NCBI RefSeq assembly: GCF_000816085.1
Contig: NZ_CP008747.1
Location: 434,001-498,000 of the forward strand
DNA length: 64,000 nt
Source: Staphylococcus hyicus
Lineage (GTDB): Bacteria; Bacillota; Bacilli; Staphylococcales; Staphylococcaceae
Direction of reading: 5' to 3'
The notes beneath the pieces are model-generated. The model saw only the letters and a program-made list of their open reading frames with translations. It was not told the DNA's origin and did no database searches. The position numbers were made by a program, and so were the translations under genes. Below are positions 43,555 to 53,133 of this stretch, piece after piece; the stretch's first letter is position 1; each line of letters starts with the position of its first letter.

Positions 43555-43989
43555 GTGTATGAGCGTTTAAGGAAATGATAAAATGTGGATGATAATACGG
43601 CATAAAGCACTTTTAATTCACATGCGCCATCAACGCCGTTGATACCAGTATTTCAAATTTAATTGCACCATTAGTATTTCATATGACATAAGCCTTCAAA
43701 GATCATTTTTAATGAACTTTGAAGGCTATTTATTAGGTAAATATGTCTTTTTATTTTTTCTACAAATGCTTTGTCGAGATACCTTCAAACAAAGTTAACT
43801 ATCAAATGAAAAGCATTAGAGATGATTACAACACAAGTTAATCACGGTGCCATAGGTTACTTTTATTAAAAATATGAAGAAAATATTGAGAAAACATTAA
43901 ATTATTGTTGAAAAATATCTTTGGGTTAGAAATTCATAAAAATTTTCAATATAATATTTTCAAATTATTAAGTAAAGGGAATGGGTTGA
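43555..43989. other. Intergenic region before the capsule-region genes
   Basis: This region holds a GCCTTCRA-family hairpin (43690-43727; AGCCTTCAAAG paired with CTTTGAAGGCT) acting as terminator of the SDR gene. Downstream is an A/T-rich stretch with three CodY-like motifs of about 11 of 15 matches (near 43890, 43941 and 43957). The likely promoter TTAGAA-N18-TATAAT is at 43926-43955. No gene is seen. Confidence 0.6.
43941..43955 (+). promoter_or_regulatory. CodY-like box overlapping the -10 of the 43990 gene
   Basis: AATTTTCAATATAAT matches the CodY consensus at 11 of 15 positions and overlaps the TATAAT at 43950-43955. Capsule genes of S. aureus are repressed by CodY, which makes the match more plausible, though it is weak. 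Confidence 0.35.
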
Positions 43990-45447
43990 ATGGTGACAAT
44001 AATTTATCGTTATCAGTGGATTCTATTAGTGATTTTTACGTATTACCTCATCATGAGTGTTTTAACACCACTCATTCATGATGATTTACAATGGGGAAGT
44101 GCTTACGGTATTCAAATGTTGAAAGAGGGTTTTCAGTCTCTAAACGGTCGATATTTAGGCAATACATTAGAAATTGTTGCGGTACGTTTCCCTTTCTTCC
44201 GTTATGTGAGCTATAGTTTATGCGCAGTAGGTGTGATTGCTTTAATATTTCAATTCACGACGGATATGAAGCGTCAACAATGTGACCGTAGTTTTTCATA
44301 TTTACTCATTTTTTTATTTATGTTATTAATCCCTACGACCATATATAGTCAAATATACGGTTGGTTTGCAGGGTTTTATAATTATGTACCTGCTACGTTA
44401 TGTGCCCTATATTTATTGCGATGTTATTTGAAGTTACTTGAAGGTTGGTCGCTCGATTCTTGGGAGCGTAGAGGAGCTTTGTTCGTCGGACTGATTGGTC
44501 AATGGTTTATGGAAAATATGACCATCTTTAATGTTGTCATCGTCACATTATTTATCGTCGGGATATGGTTTAAATATAAAGCAATTTCAATCGATACCAT
44601 TGTGTTATTTTTTACAACAATAATTGGCGCAACTGTTATGTTTTTGAACCCAAATTATATGGAGATTTTAGCAGGTCATTCCAATTATCAAAAAATATCT
44701 GATGCACAACACGGAATGTTATCCAAAGTATTGGGTACACTCCTTTCAAAATTTCCTGACTACATCATATTCCAACCAATTGTCATTTTGACAATCATTG
44801 CAGTACTATTAGCGCTATTTGTTCGTCATCGTGTCGTTTCACGTTTCAAACAGTGGTATTACATGATTGGACTGATGTCAGCACCTGTTTATACGCTATT
44901 CATCCGCATACCTTTTGATTTTCAAGATAAACAAGGAGATACTGGTGTCGCATTGATGAATGTGATAGTAGGTGGACTGTTTTTTATTAGTGTATCGATG
45001 ACAATATTGAAAGTGTTACCGCCAGGACGTATGAAACGATATTGTATCGTCTTATTATGGACTATTCCTGTAATGGTTGCGCCTTTACTCATTGTACAAC
45101 CGATGGGTCCTAGAAACTTTTACGCAGTATATATCATTTATGTGATTATAACAATGGGCTTACTATCAAAGGTGAATATAAGACCATACCGTTTCGTACT
45201 TATTTTGACAACTATGATGGCTACCAGTTTTATTATCATTTTTAGTATCATTTCAATTGCGCAATATCAGCGCATTCAATCACTGGAAACCGCTATTCAA
45301 CACAACCCATCGCTTACTTCTTATACCGTTGAAAGATTGCCGTTTGAATCGTATATGCAACACTCCTCTCCATATGACGAAAAAAAGACAGAGATCTTTA
45401 AAACCTATTGGGGTGTTCCGAAAAAAGTTAAATTACACTTTGAATGA
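43990..45447 (+). CDS. Multispanning membrane protein, GtrC/DUF6056-like
   Basis: This 485-residue protein has about eleven membrane segments. The N-terminal region contains HDDLQWGSAYG and LNGRYLGNTLEI, in which the early Asp pair after the first segment resembles glycosyltransferase family-C enzymes using lipid-linked sugar donors. A conserved-looking IYGWFAGFYNYVPATLC follows. Such proteins (DUF6056, GtrC-like) often glycosylate surface polymers. The gene lies just before the capsule cluster in the same direction, 220 bases before the Wzy-like gene. It may modify capsule or wall teichoic acid; the function is inferred. Confidence 0.65.
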   Translation: MVTIIYRYQWILLVIFTYYLIMSVLTPLIHDDLQWGSAYGIQMLKEGFQSLNGRYLGNTLEIVAVRFPFFRYVSYSLCAVGVIALIFQFTTDMKRQQCDRSFSYLLIFLFMLLIPTTIYSQIYGWFAGFYNYVPATLCALYLLRCYLKLLEGWSLDSWERRGALFVGLIGQWFMENMTIFNVVIVTLFIVGIWFKYKAISIDTIVLFFTTIIGATVMFLNPNYMEILAGHSNYQKISDAQHGMLSKVLGTLLSKFPDYIIFQPIVILTIIAVLLALFVRHRVVSRFKQWYYMIGLMSAPVYTLFIRIPFDFQDKQGDTGVALMNVIVGGLFFISVSMTILKVLPPGRMKRYCIVLLWTIPVMVAPLLIVQPMGPRNFYAVYIIYVIITMGLLSKVNIRPYRFVLILTTMMATSFIIIFSIISIAQYQRIQSLETAIQHNPSLTSYTVERLPFESYMQHSSPYDEKKTEIFKTYWGVPKKVKLHFE

Positions 45448-45673
45448 TGTTTGAAATAAATCAATTAGTGTTATAACGACAATAATCAAAAGTTTTTACT
45501 TTACATCATTTGAGAACCTTAACTTTAAAACTTTCTTAAAAATAAATTAAATTTTAACTATTAATATTATGGATTATGATGTATAATTTTTCGTAAAATG
45601 ACCATTTATAGTTAAAGGGCATTTTGTGATGATTTGTTTTTTTGATTTATTAGTATATGGAAGGAGGATGGAA

Positions 45674-46948
45674 TTGGTAATACTCACTTTTATACTTATA
45701 AGTTTTTTTTATGCTGTTTTTTTATTAAAAAATAAATTTAGGTTTGTAAGCTTGTTTTTTTTAGCAATGTACTCTACTTCTTTTTTATTACCAGTAATTA
45801 TAAATATAAAATTTGACTATATGTTTTATCTAAGTGATGGCTTCTATGAAAAATTAAAGTGGATGTATTTGTTAGGGTTAATAGTTTTTATTGTAGCTAA
45901 CTTTATTTTCAATTTCTTTAAAATCAAAAGTATAGATAACAATATGCTAAAGCCACATGTATTAAATAAGGAGAGTATAAATAAAATTTTCTTAATTTTT
46001 TTACTTATGTTTTTTATTATGGTCATGATTATTGGTGCGGAAGTAATAATTTCAGGAACTACGTCCACACTAGAATTACCGCCAATTATAAAAATGTTTC
46101 AGAGTATAACTACAATTGGGTTTGTATACTCAGCTTTATTAAAAGTTTACTATAGTGAAAATAAACGCGAGACTTTAGTCAATGTATTATTATCAATAAT
46201 AGTTATACTTAGTGTTTTGGTATTTATATTTGGAAGGAGATTGATTCTTTATCCAGTTATTGCAATTATTGCATTAATAATTTTTAAAAAAAATAAAGTA
46301 CCTAGTCTTTGGAAATTGCTTACATTTGCAATAGCAACTATCACTGTATTTTTACCTGCGATGATGAGTATTAGAACTTTGGGGTTTAAAGAAGGTATAA
46401 AAAATTTTACTGATATATTATTTGGGGACTATGATAAATATTTACAATATTTATCAATTGGTACAGATGTAACGGCATCATATTCATTAGCTGGTGTCAT
46501 ATTAGCTTATGATACTAGAATAACGCCCTTAACACTTTTAAAACCTATATTATCTTTTGTACCTAGATCTATTTTTCCTGATAAACCACGTCCTATGTCA
46601 GAAGCAATAGTAGAAAACTTGAATTTAAATTATGATAAAGGAATGTCAATTCCTCCTGGAATTGTAGGAGAAAGCCATTTATATGGCGGACTAATTGGAG
46701 TATTTATAATGTTCATCTTTTTTGGTGTCATGTGCGGCATTATAGATAATTACATTAGTTATTTAAGAACTAAAGATCAAGGTTTACGTAGTCTAAATAT
46801 AATATTCATTGTTTTAGTTTCGATTCAATTTATAAGTGGTTCAATAAGAGGAGATACAGCAACTAATATGCAGGAATGCATGTATTTATTTATTCCATTA
46901 CTATTTATAATGGTTTTATCTAAATATAAATTTATTTACAAAAAATAA
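45674..46948 (+). CDS. Wzy-like capsular polysaccharide polymerase
   Basis: This membrane protein is predicted to join repeat units outside the membrane in the Wzx/Wzy pathway. It has about ten to eleven hydrophobic segments with a long extracellular loop (RSIFPDKPRPMSEAIVENLN through GESHLYGGLIGV), typical of O-antigen polymerases such as OafB/Wzy proteins. The start is decided by AAGGAGG (45661-45667). An ATG abuts it directly (45668), while TTG 45674 has the ideal six-base spacing, so TTG is preferred (425 residues). The gene is markedly A/T-rich and lies before capA, an unusual place. I infer polymerase from topology, not motif. Confidence 0.7.
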   Translation: MVILTFILISFFYAVFLLKNKFRFVSLFFLAMYSTSFLLPVIINIKFDYMFYLSDGFYEKLKWMYLLGLIVFIVANFIFNFFKIKSIDNNMLKPHVLNKESINKIFLIFLLMFFIMVMIIGAEVIISGTTSTLELPPIIKMFQSITTIGFVYSALLKVYYSENKRETLVNVLLSIIVILSVLVFIFGRRLILYPVIAIIALIIFKKNKVPSLWKLLTFAIATITVFLPAMMSIRTLGFKEGIKNFTDILFGDYDKYLQYLSIGTDVTASYSLAGVILAYDTRITPLTLLKPILSFVPRSIFPDKPRPMSEAIVENLNLNYDKGMSIPPGIVGESHLYGGLIGVFIMFIFFGVMCGIIDNYISYLRTKDQGLRSLNIIFIVLVSIQFISGSIRGDTATNMQECMYLFIPLLFIMVLSKYKFIYKK

Positions 46949-46973
46949 ATAAAGATATTAAGTTGGAGGTTAA

Positions 46974-47642
46974 ATGATGGAAAATACTATCGATATTAAC
47001 AAAATTTTACATATTTTAAAGAAATATATTTGGTTGCTTGTATTATTACCATTAATGTTTTTTTTAGCGAGTCTAGTTATTACTTTTGTTTTTATAAAAC
47101 CACAATATGAGGCAAGTAGTCAGATATTAGTAAACCAAGAAAAAGCGCAAGATCCCATACAACAACAACAAAACGTTCAAGGTACATTACAACAAGTAAA
47201 TACATATGCTGAAATCGTAAATAGCCCTAGGATTCTTGAAAAAGTGTCAAAAAAGCTTAAAGGAAGTTATAGTGTTGCTAATTTAAAAAATAAAGTTGAA
47301 GTACAAAGTTCTGCTCAATCACAAGTTATAACAGTAAATGTAAAAGCTGACAATAAAGGTGAAGCAGAAAAAATAGCCAACAAATTAATTAATGTATATA
47401 AGAAAGAAATGCCAGAAATTATGGATATTAATAACGTAAGTATATTATCTGATGCTAGTAATACTGCTAAAAAAGTTTCTCCTAATGTACCAATGAATTT
47501 ATTATTAGGATTTTTAATTGGATTAATTTTAGCATTGTTGTTCATTTTCATTAAAGAACTAACAGATACCCGTATTAAAGATGAACAAGATATTGAAGAC
47601 CATTTGAAATTACCAGTTTTAGGCTCAATTAAACGATTCTAG
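46974..47642 (+). CDS. capA: Capsule chain-length regulator/kinase activator CapA
   Basis: This is a Wzz-type polysaccharide co-polymerase of the membrane and an activator of the CapB tyrosine kinase. The 222-residue protein has two membrane segments (about residues 18-42 and 170-192) flanking an extracellular domain with PQYEASSQILVNQEKAQDP, a Wzz signature. The proline-rich motif before the second helix is NTAKKVSPNVPMNL. The cytoplasmic tail after it (DTRIKDEQDIEDHLKLPVLGSI) is the usual kinase-contact segment. An ATG three bases later (46977) has better ribosome spacing. It shares the A/T-rich composition of the Wzy gene upstream and is followed by capB 16 bases later. Confidence 0.9.
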   Translation: MMENTIDINKILHILKKYIWLLVLLPLMFFLASLVITFVFIKPQYEASSQILVNQEKAQDPIQQQQNVQGTLQQVNTYAEIVNSPRILEKVSKKLKGSYSVANLKNKVEVQSSAQSQVITVNVKADNKGEAEKIANKLINVYKKEMPEIMDINNVSILSDASNTAKKVSPNVPMNLLLGFLIGLILALLFIFIKELTDTRIKDEQDIEDHLKLPVLGSIKRF

Positions 47643-47658
47643 AAAGGATGGAACATCA

Positions 47659-48366
47659 ATGTTTAAATCAAAAAAGCATAAAAAGACCACAACTAATAAA
47701 AAGAAATTAATTGTGGATCATACGCCGAAGTCACCTGTAAGTGAACAATTTAGAGGCATTCGTACAAATATAAGTTTTTCTAACGTGAATGATGATTTAA
47801 CAAGTGTTGTCATTACATCTGCGCGTCCATCTTCCGGTAAGTCTACAGTGAGTGCAAACTTAGCCATTACGTATGCGCAATCAAATTACCGCACGTTAAT
47901 CATTGATGCGGATATGCGAAAACCGACACAACATTTTATTTTTGAATTGAGTAATAAAGAAGGATTATCCAGTTTGCTTTCTGGACAATCTTCAGGAGAT
48001 ATTGCGATTAAACAAACACATATTGACAATTTAGATGTACTGACATCTGGTCCAGTTCCACCGAATCCTTCTGAAATGCTAAACTCAAAAGCATTTCGCA
48101 ATGTATTTGAATCGGCATTAGATGTTTATGATTTCATTGTCATTGATACACCTCCAGTAAATTCTGTAACGGATTCACAACTTGTTGCAAAAATTTCAAA
48201 ACAAGTTGTATTAGTCATTGATGTTAATAATAATAACCGCAAAGAAATTCAACGCGCTAAAGATTTATTAGAAAAATCAGGCGCAAATCTACTAGGTGTG
48301 GTATTGAATAAATTGAAAGGTAAAAGTGATGAATATTATGCGTATTATGGAGCAGAAGAACGATGA
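47659..48366 (+). CDS. capB: Capsule-regulating tyrosine kinase CapB
   Basis: This BY-kinase phosphorylates itself and controls capsule export and polymerisation with CapA. The 235-residue protein has Walker A in SARPSSGKSTVSANLA near residue 55, Walker A' LIIDADMRKPT near 80, and Walker B VIDTPP near 155. A C-terminal tyrosine cluster (DEYYAYYG) provides autophosphorylation sites. It overlaps capC by four bases (ATGA). Codon use is visibly less A/T-rich than in the Wzy and capA genes before it, suggesting a boundary between mosaic blocks at capA/capB. Confidence 0.93.
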   Translation: MFKSKKHKKTTTNKKKLIVDHTPKSPVSEQFRGIRTNISFSNVNDDLTSVVITSARPSSGKSTVSANLAITYAQSNYRTLIIDADMRKPTQHFIFELSNKEGLSSLLSGQSSGDIAIKQTHIDNLDVLTSGPVPPNPSEMLNSKAFRNVFESALDVYDFIVIDTPPVNSVTDSQLVAKISKQVVLVIDVNNNNRKEIQRAKDLLEKSGANLLGVVLNKLKGKSDEYYAYYGAEER

Positions 48367-49133
48367 CTGTGGACATTCATGCGCACGTCTTATATGGCAT
48401 TGACGACGGACCAAAAACAGTTGAAGATCAACTTCAACTGTTACGTCAAGCCGAACAAGACAGCATCACAGATATTATTGCCACACCGCATCATCTTCAT
48501 CCAATGTTTGATAACACTTTTTTAGAAATTGAACCTCAAGTGAAAGCTTTAAATGAACGACTGATTAACGAAAATATCAACATTCACATTTATCCTGGTC
48601 AAGAAGTGAGGATTAATGACCAGTTTCTTAAAGCGCTTGACGAAGGTTTAATTCAAGGACTCAATCATACGAAATACCTTCTCATTGAATTTCCTTCAAA
48701 TCAAATACCAAATTATACACAAGAGTTATTTTATGAATTAAAAATACAAGGTTACGTTCCTATTATTGCGCATCCCGAACGTAACAAAATCATTATAGAA
48801 GATTTATCGCTATTATATGACTTTGTTGAAGCGGGGGCTTTAAGTCAAGTGACGGTCGGCGCTTTAACAGGAAAACATGGCAAAAATATTCAAAAAGCAG
48901 CGATTACGATTGTAGACAATCACCTCGCACATTTTATTGCTTCTGATGCACATCATGTAGAGCGTCGGCCCTTTAATTACCGAACGTTACAAGACGCTAA
49001 ATTACATCAATCAACTTTAGAACGAATTGAACAATTACAACATAACGCTAGACACGTCCTTAATGGAGAAGAGATAGAAAAACTTCAGCCCGAAATGAAC
49101 TTTAAAAAGAAAAAATGGTTTGGGTTGTTTTAG
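48363..49133 (+). CDS. capC: Manganese-dependent tyrosine phosphatase CapC
   Basis: This PHP-family phosphatase removes phosphate from CapB-type kinases. The 256-residue protein begins MTVDIHAHVLYGIDDGPK, with the HxH metal motif. Further ligands are in TPHHLHP near residue 40, GQEVRIN near 78, AHPERNK near 138 and SDAHHVERRPF near 198. Length and motifs match CpsB/CapC. It is coupled to capB by a four-base overlap and followed 28 bases later by capD. The three genes form the usual kinase-phosphatase control unit of staphylococcal capsules. Confidence 0.93.
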   Translation: MTVDIHAHVLYGIDDGPKTVEDQLQLLRQAEQDSITDIIATPHHLHPMFDNTFLEIEPQVKALNERLINENINIHIYPGQEVRINDQFLKALDEGLIQGLNHTKYLLIEFPSNQIPNYTQELFYELKIQGYVPIIAHPERNKIIIEDLSLLYDFVEAGALSQVTVGALTGKHGKNIQKAAITIVDNHLAHFIASDAHHVERRPFNYRTLQDAKLHQSTLERIEQLQHNARHVLNGEEIEKLQPEMNFKKKKWFGLF

Positions 49134-49161
49134 GGGTAAGGAGTTATAGGGGGAATGTCGA

Positions 49162-50970
49162 ATGTCTAAGGTGCCCGCACGGTATAGGTTTTTATTATTA
49201 ATATTATTAGATTCCATCATTGTAACTGGGTCTATATTTATAGGTTACTACATACTAGAACCATTTTTTGCAGGCTATTCTGTAAGAGTACTATTATTAT
49301 CATCATTACTACTACTATGCTCTCATCATCTGTTTGCATGGTTATTTGATTTATATCATCGCGCATGGGAATATGCGAGCGTAAATGAACTGTTGCTTAT
49401 TGTGAAAGCGGTAACAGCTTCGATTTTAGTGACCGCATTACTCGTACCGTTAATTACATTTAAACCACCTTTTTTTAGATTATATTTTATTACGTGGATG
49501 ATGCATCTAATTTTAATTGGTGGATCAAGGTTATCTTGGCGTGTTTATCGTCGCGTATTTATGTCGGACAATGTCAAGAAAAAAGCCACTATGATAGTTG
49601 GTGCAGGTGAGGGGGGCTCGATGCTCATTAATCAAATGTATCGCAGTCCCTACATGGGGATGGAACCTGTACTCGCTGTGGATGATGATCCGCGCAAGCA
49701 AAATATGCACATTGCGCAAGGGGTTAAAGTACAAGGGACGACACAAGATATTCCCGAATTGATTAAACGATTTCGAATTAAAAAGGTGATTATCGCAATC
49801 CCGACACTTCCACATAAACGGCTTCAAGAAATTACTAAAATAACAAAACATCCAGGAGTAGAAGTCTTAATCATGCCTAATATTGAAGGTGTGATGACTG
49901 GGGAAGTAGAAGTCCAACAATTGAAAAAAGTAGAAGTTGAAGACTTATTAGGTCGAGATCCGGTGGAATTAGATATGGCTTCGATTTCTAAAGAATTAAC
50001 TGGGCGCACGGTTTTAGTAACTGGGGCTGGTGGTTCGATAGGATCAGAAATATGCCGACAAGTCTGTAAGTTTGAACCTGCACGGATTGTTTTATTAGGG
50101 CATGGCGAAAACAGTATTTATTTAATTCACCAAGAACTTCAAGAGATATACAAAGAGCGAATAGACATCGTTCCTGTTATTGCGGATGTGCAAGACCGTG
50201 ATCGTATAGAGACGATTGTTAAGATGTATCAACCTTATGTGATTTATCATGCAGCAGCACATAAACATGTTCCGTTAATGGAAGCGAATCCACGTGAGGC
50301 TGTTAAGAACAATGTCATCGGAACTAAAAATGTGGCGGAAATTGCCAAACAATATGAAGTTAGAAAATTTGTGATGATTTCAACGGATAAGGCGGTGAAC
50401 CCACCCAATGTTATGGGTGCGAGTAAACGGGTTGCCGAAATGATTGTTCAAAGCCTGAATGATCATTCTGGAAAGACTGATTTAGTTGCTGTGCGATTTG
50501 GTAATGTCTTGGGTTCAAGAGGATCCGTGATACCGCTTTTTAAAAAACAAATTGAAGCAGGTGGACCGGTGACAGTCACGCATCCAGATATGACTCGCTA
50601 TTTCATGACCATTCCTGAAGCTTCAAGGTTGGTGCTACAAGCTGGAACGCTTGCACAAGGTGGCGAAGTGTTTGTCTTAGATATGGGCGAACCGGTTAAA
50701 ATTGTTGATTTAGCTAAAAATTTAATTCGACTTAGCGGTTATAGTATTGAGGATATTGGCATTGAGTTCACAGGCGTTCGTCCGGGTGAAAAATTGTATG
50801 AAGAACTGTTAAGTGATGAAGAAATACACCCGGAACAAGTTTATGAAAAAATTTATCGCGGAAAAGTAAAGGAAGTTAGTCAAACAGAAATAAATGCAAT
50901 TATTGATGAATTAACACAACATTTTACGAAACAGCGTATTTTAGATATTGCAAATAATCATGATAAATAG
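49162..50970 (+). CDS. capD: UDP-GlcNAc 4,6-dehydratase CapD (PglF/FlaA1-type)
   Basis: This membrane dehydratase converts UDP-GlcNAc to the 4-keto-6-deoxy sugar. The 602-residue protein has four N-terminal membrane segments, a first Rossmann domain (MIVGAGEGGSMLINQM), and a second, catalytic domain. That domain has VTGAGGSIGSEICRQV near residue 288, HAAAHKHVPLMEANP, STDKAVNPPNVMGASKR (the Asp-Lys catalytic pattern) and RFGNVLGSRGSVIPLF. In S. aureus the product goes to CapN; no capN is present here. The same intermediate is the substrate of PglE-type aminotransferases, and one is encoded at the end of this locus. Confidence 0.93.
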   Translation: MSKVPARYRFLLLILLDSIIVTGSIFIGYYILEPFFAGYSVRVLLLSSLLLLCSHHLFAWLFDLYHRAWEYASVNELLLIVKAVTASILVTALLVPLITFKPPFFRLYFITWMMHLILIGGSRLSWRVYRRVFMSDNVKKKATMIVGAGEGGSMLINQMYRSPYMGMEPVLAVDDDPRKQNMHIAQGVKVQGTTQDIPELIKRFRIKKVIIAIPTLPHKRLQEITKITKHPGVEVLIMPNIEGVMTGEVEVQQLKKVEVEDLLGRDPVELDMASISKELTGRTVLVTGAGGSIGSEICRQVCKFEPARIVLLGHGENSIYLIHQELQEIYKERIDIVPVIADVQDRDRIETIVKMYQPYVIYHAAAHKHVPLMEANPREAVKNNVIGTKNVAEIAKQYEVRKFVMISTDKAVNPPNVMGASKRVAEMIVQSLNDHSGKTDLVAVRFGNVLGSRGSVIPLFKKQIEAGGPVTVTHPDMTRYFMTIPEASRLVLQAGTLAQGGEVFVLDMGEPVKIVDLAKNLIRLSGYSIEDIGIEFTGVRPGEKLYEELLSDEEIHPEQVYEKIYRGKVKEVSQTEINAIIDELTQHFTKQRILDIANNHDK

Positions 50971-50980
50971 GGTGATGTCG

Positions 50981-52006
50981 ATGTTTAAAGATAAAACAAT
51001 ATTAATCACAGGGGGAACAGGATCTTTTGGACAAGCTGTAATGAATCGCTTTTTAGAAACAGATATAAAAGAAATTCGCGTTTTTTCACGGGATGAAAAA
51101 AAGCAAGATGACTTAAGAAAGCACTATAATAATCCAAAACTCAAATTTTACTTAGGTGATGTGCGTGATGCTTTAAGCGTGGAAACAGCGACACGCGGTG
51201 TGGATTTTGTCTTCCATGCAGCTGCTTTAAAACAAGTGCCATCATGTGAATTCTTTCCAATCGAAGCAGTTAAAACGAACATTCTAGGAACTGAGAACGT
51301 CATACAAGCAGCTATTCGTGAAAACGTAAAAAAAGTGATTTGTCTCTCTACCGATAAAGCGGCATACCCAATTAATGCGATGGGGATTTCTAAAGCAATG
51401 ATGGAAAAAGTGTTTGTCGCAAAATCAAGAAATGTAGATGCCGAAGAAACGCTAATATGCGGGACACGATATGGTAATGTTATGGCATCTCGTGGCTCTG
51501 TAATACCACTCTTTATAGAAAAGATTAAAAATGGAGAACCCTTAACGATTACAGATCCTGAAATGACGCGTTTTTTAATGAGTTTAGAAGAAGCGGTGGA
51601 ACTCGTCATTCACGCATTTAAACATGCACATACAGGAGATATTATGGTTCAAAAAGCACCTGCTTCCACTGTTGGAGATTTGGCCCAAGCATTATTAGAA
51701 CTTTTCAATGCAGATAATGAAATTAAAATTATCGGAACGCGTCATGGTGAAAAGAAAGCTGAGACGCTCCTTACACGAGAAGAATATGCACAATCAGAAG
51801 ATATGGGCGCTTATTTCAGAGTACCTGCAGATGCGCGTGACTTAAACTATGACAAATATTATGAAAAAGGCAGTCATAAAATAACAAAAGCATATGAATA
51901 TAATTCTGACAATACACATCAACTGTCTATAAATGAAATCAAAGAAAAGTTACTCACTCTTGACTATGTTAGAAACGAAATTGCAGTATTTCAAAAACGA
52001 GCGTAA
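50981..52006 (+). CDS. capE: UDP-GlcNAc C5-inverting 4,6-dehydratase CapE
   Basis: This enzyme carries out the first step of UDP-L-FucNAc synthesis. The 341-residue protein (start 50981, MFKDKTILITGG; AGGGTG six bases upstream) has cofactor motif TGGTGSFGQAV, DVRDA, HAAALKQVPSCEF, and the catalytic-region STDKAAYPINAMGISKAM with Asp-Lys and no classical Tyr-x3-Lys, as in CapE/FlaA1. It ends with DLNYDKYYEKG. An in-frame start 11 codons earlier overlaps capD and is unlikely. It is followed by capF and capG, the other two enzymes of this pathway, in the standard order. Confidence 0.93.
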   Translation: MFKDKTILITGGTGSFGQAVMNRFLETDIKEIRVFSRDEKKQDDLRKHYNNPKLKFYLGDVRDALSVETATRGVDFVFHAAALKQVPSCEFFPIEAVKTNILGTENVIQAAIRENVKKVICLSTDKAAYPINAMGISKAMMEKVFVAKSRNVDAEETLICGTRYGNVMASRGSVIPLFIEKIKNGEPLTITDPEMTRFLMSLEEAVELVIHAFKHAHTGDIMVQKAPASTVGDLAQALLELFNADNEIKIIGTRHGEKKAETLLTREEYAQSEDMGAYFRVPADARDLNYDKYYEKGSHKITKAYEYNSDNTHQLSINEIKEKLLTLDYVRNEIAVFQKRA

Positions 52007-52021
52007 AAGGAGGGATGGACG

Positions 52022-53131
52022 ATGAAAGTAGTCATTACAGGTGCAAACGGTTTTGTAGGTCGAAACTTATATTACGATATGAAAGCAACGACAGACCATG
52101 AAATTTTATCAGTGACCCGTGAAACGTCTGATTATGACCGTGATCACGCATTTAAAATTGCAGATGTAATTGTTCATCTAGCCGGCGTAAATCGCCCAAA
52201 ACATGAGGAAGAATTTAAAGAAGGCAACGTATCTGTTTTAGATTCTATGTTGAAAATCGTCAAATCAAATCCAAAGCAACCGCGTATCATTTTGTCGTCA
52301 TCCATTCAAGCAGAACGTGATAACCCATACGGTATGAGTAAACGTGAAGGCGAAAGTGTACTTGAAGCTTTTGGTAGAGCACATGGTAATGAAGTGTTTA
52401 TTTATCGCTTACCGAACTTATTCGGAAAGTGGTGTAAACCCAACTACAATTCTGTTATCGCAACATTTTGTCATAACATTGCACATGATGAGCCGATTCA
52501 AGTCAATGATCCAGATGTAAGGCTTCATCTTAATTACATTGATGATGTTGTCGAAGAATTTAAACGTGCAATTGAAGGGCGCCCAACGATGAAAAACAAT
52601 CGTCCGACAGTACCGCATGTACATGACGTGGCGTTGGGAGACATCGCCAAATTGATACAAAAATTTAAAGCGACGCGTTCTAATCGAGAACTTCCAAATC
52701 TTGATGATGCATTTGAAAAAGCATTATACAGTACCTATTTAAGTTATTTGCCTAAGGATGCTTTTAGTTATGATTTGGTGATGCATCGTGATGTGCGTGG
52801 TTCATTTACTGAATTTATAAAATCACCAGATCGAGGTCAAGTATCAGTAAATATTTCCAAACCGGGTATCGTAAAAGGAAACCATTGGCACCACACAAAA
52901 AATGAAAAATTTTTAGTTGTCAGTGGTGAAGGGGTAATACGATTCCGAAAACCCGGTGAATCGGACATCATAGAATATTTTGTATCAGATGAAAAATTAG
53001 AAGTGGTGGATATCCCAGTAGGCTATACACATAATATTGAAAATTTAGGTCAGTCAGATATGGTGACAATCATGTGGGTCAACGAGATGTTTGATCCGAA
53101 TCATCCTGACACCTATTTCTTGGAGGTCTAA
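52022..53131 (+). CDS. capF: Bifunctional UDP-L-FucNAc synthesis enzyme CapF
   Basis: This enzyme is a bifunctional 3-epimerase/4-reductase acting on the CapE product. The 369-residue protein has an N-terminal SDR domain (TGANGFVGRNLY; YGMSKREGE with Tyr and Lys) and a C-terminal cupin domain starting near residue 250 (DVRGSFTEFIKS). The cupin metal-site histidines are in GNHWHHTKNEKFLVV and near VGYTHNIEN. Both halves are complete. It begins 15 bases after the capE stop and is followed after two bases by capG. Both activities are supported by strong homology to the S. aureus enzyme. Confidence 0.93.
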   Translation: MKVVITGANGFVGRNLYYDMKATTDHEILSVTRETSDYDRDHAFKIADVIVHLAGVNRPKHEEEFKEGNVSVLDSMLKIVKSNPKQPRIILSSSIQAERDNPYGMSKREGESVLEAFGRAHGNEVFIYRLPNLFGKWCKPNYNSVIATFCHNIAHDEPIQVNDPDVRLHLNYIDDVVEEFKRAIEGRPTMKNNRPTVPHVHDVALGDIAKLIQKFKATRSNRELPNLDDAFEKALYSTYLSYLPKDAFSYDLVMHRDVRGSFTEFIKSPDRGQVSVNISKPGIVKGNHWHHTKNEKFLVVSGEGVIRFRKPGESDIIEYFVSDEKLEVVDIPVGYTHNIENLGQSDMVTIMWVNEMFDPNHPDTYFLEV

Positions 53132-53133
53132 AT

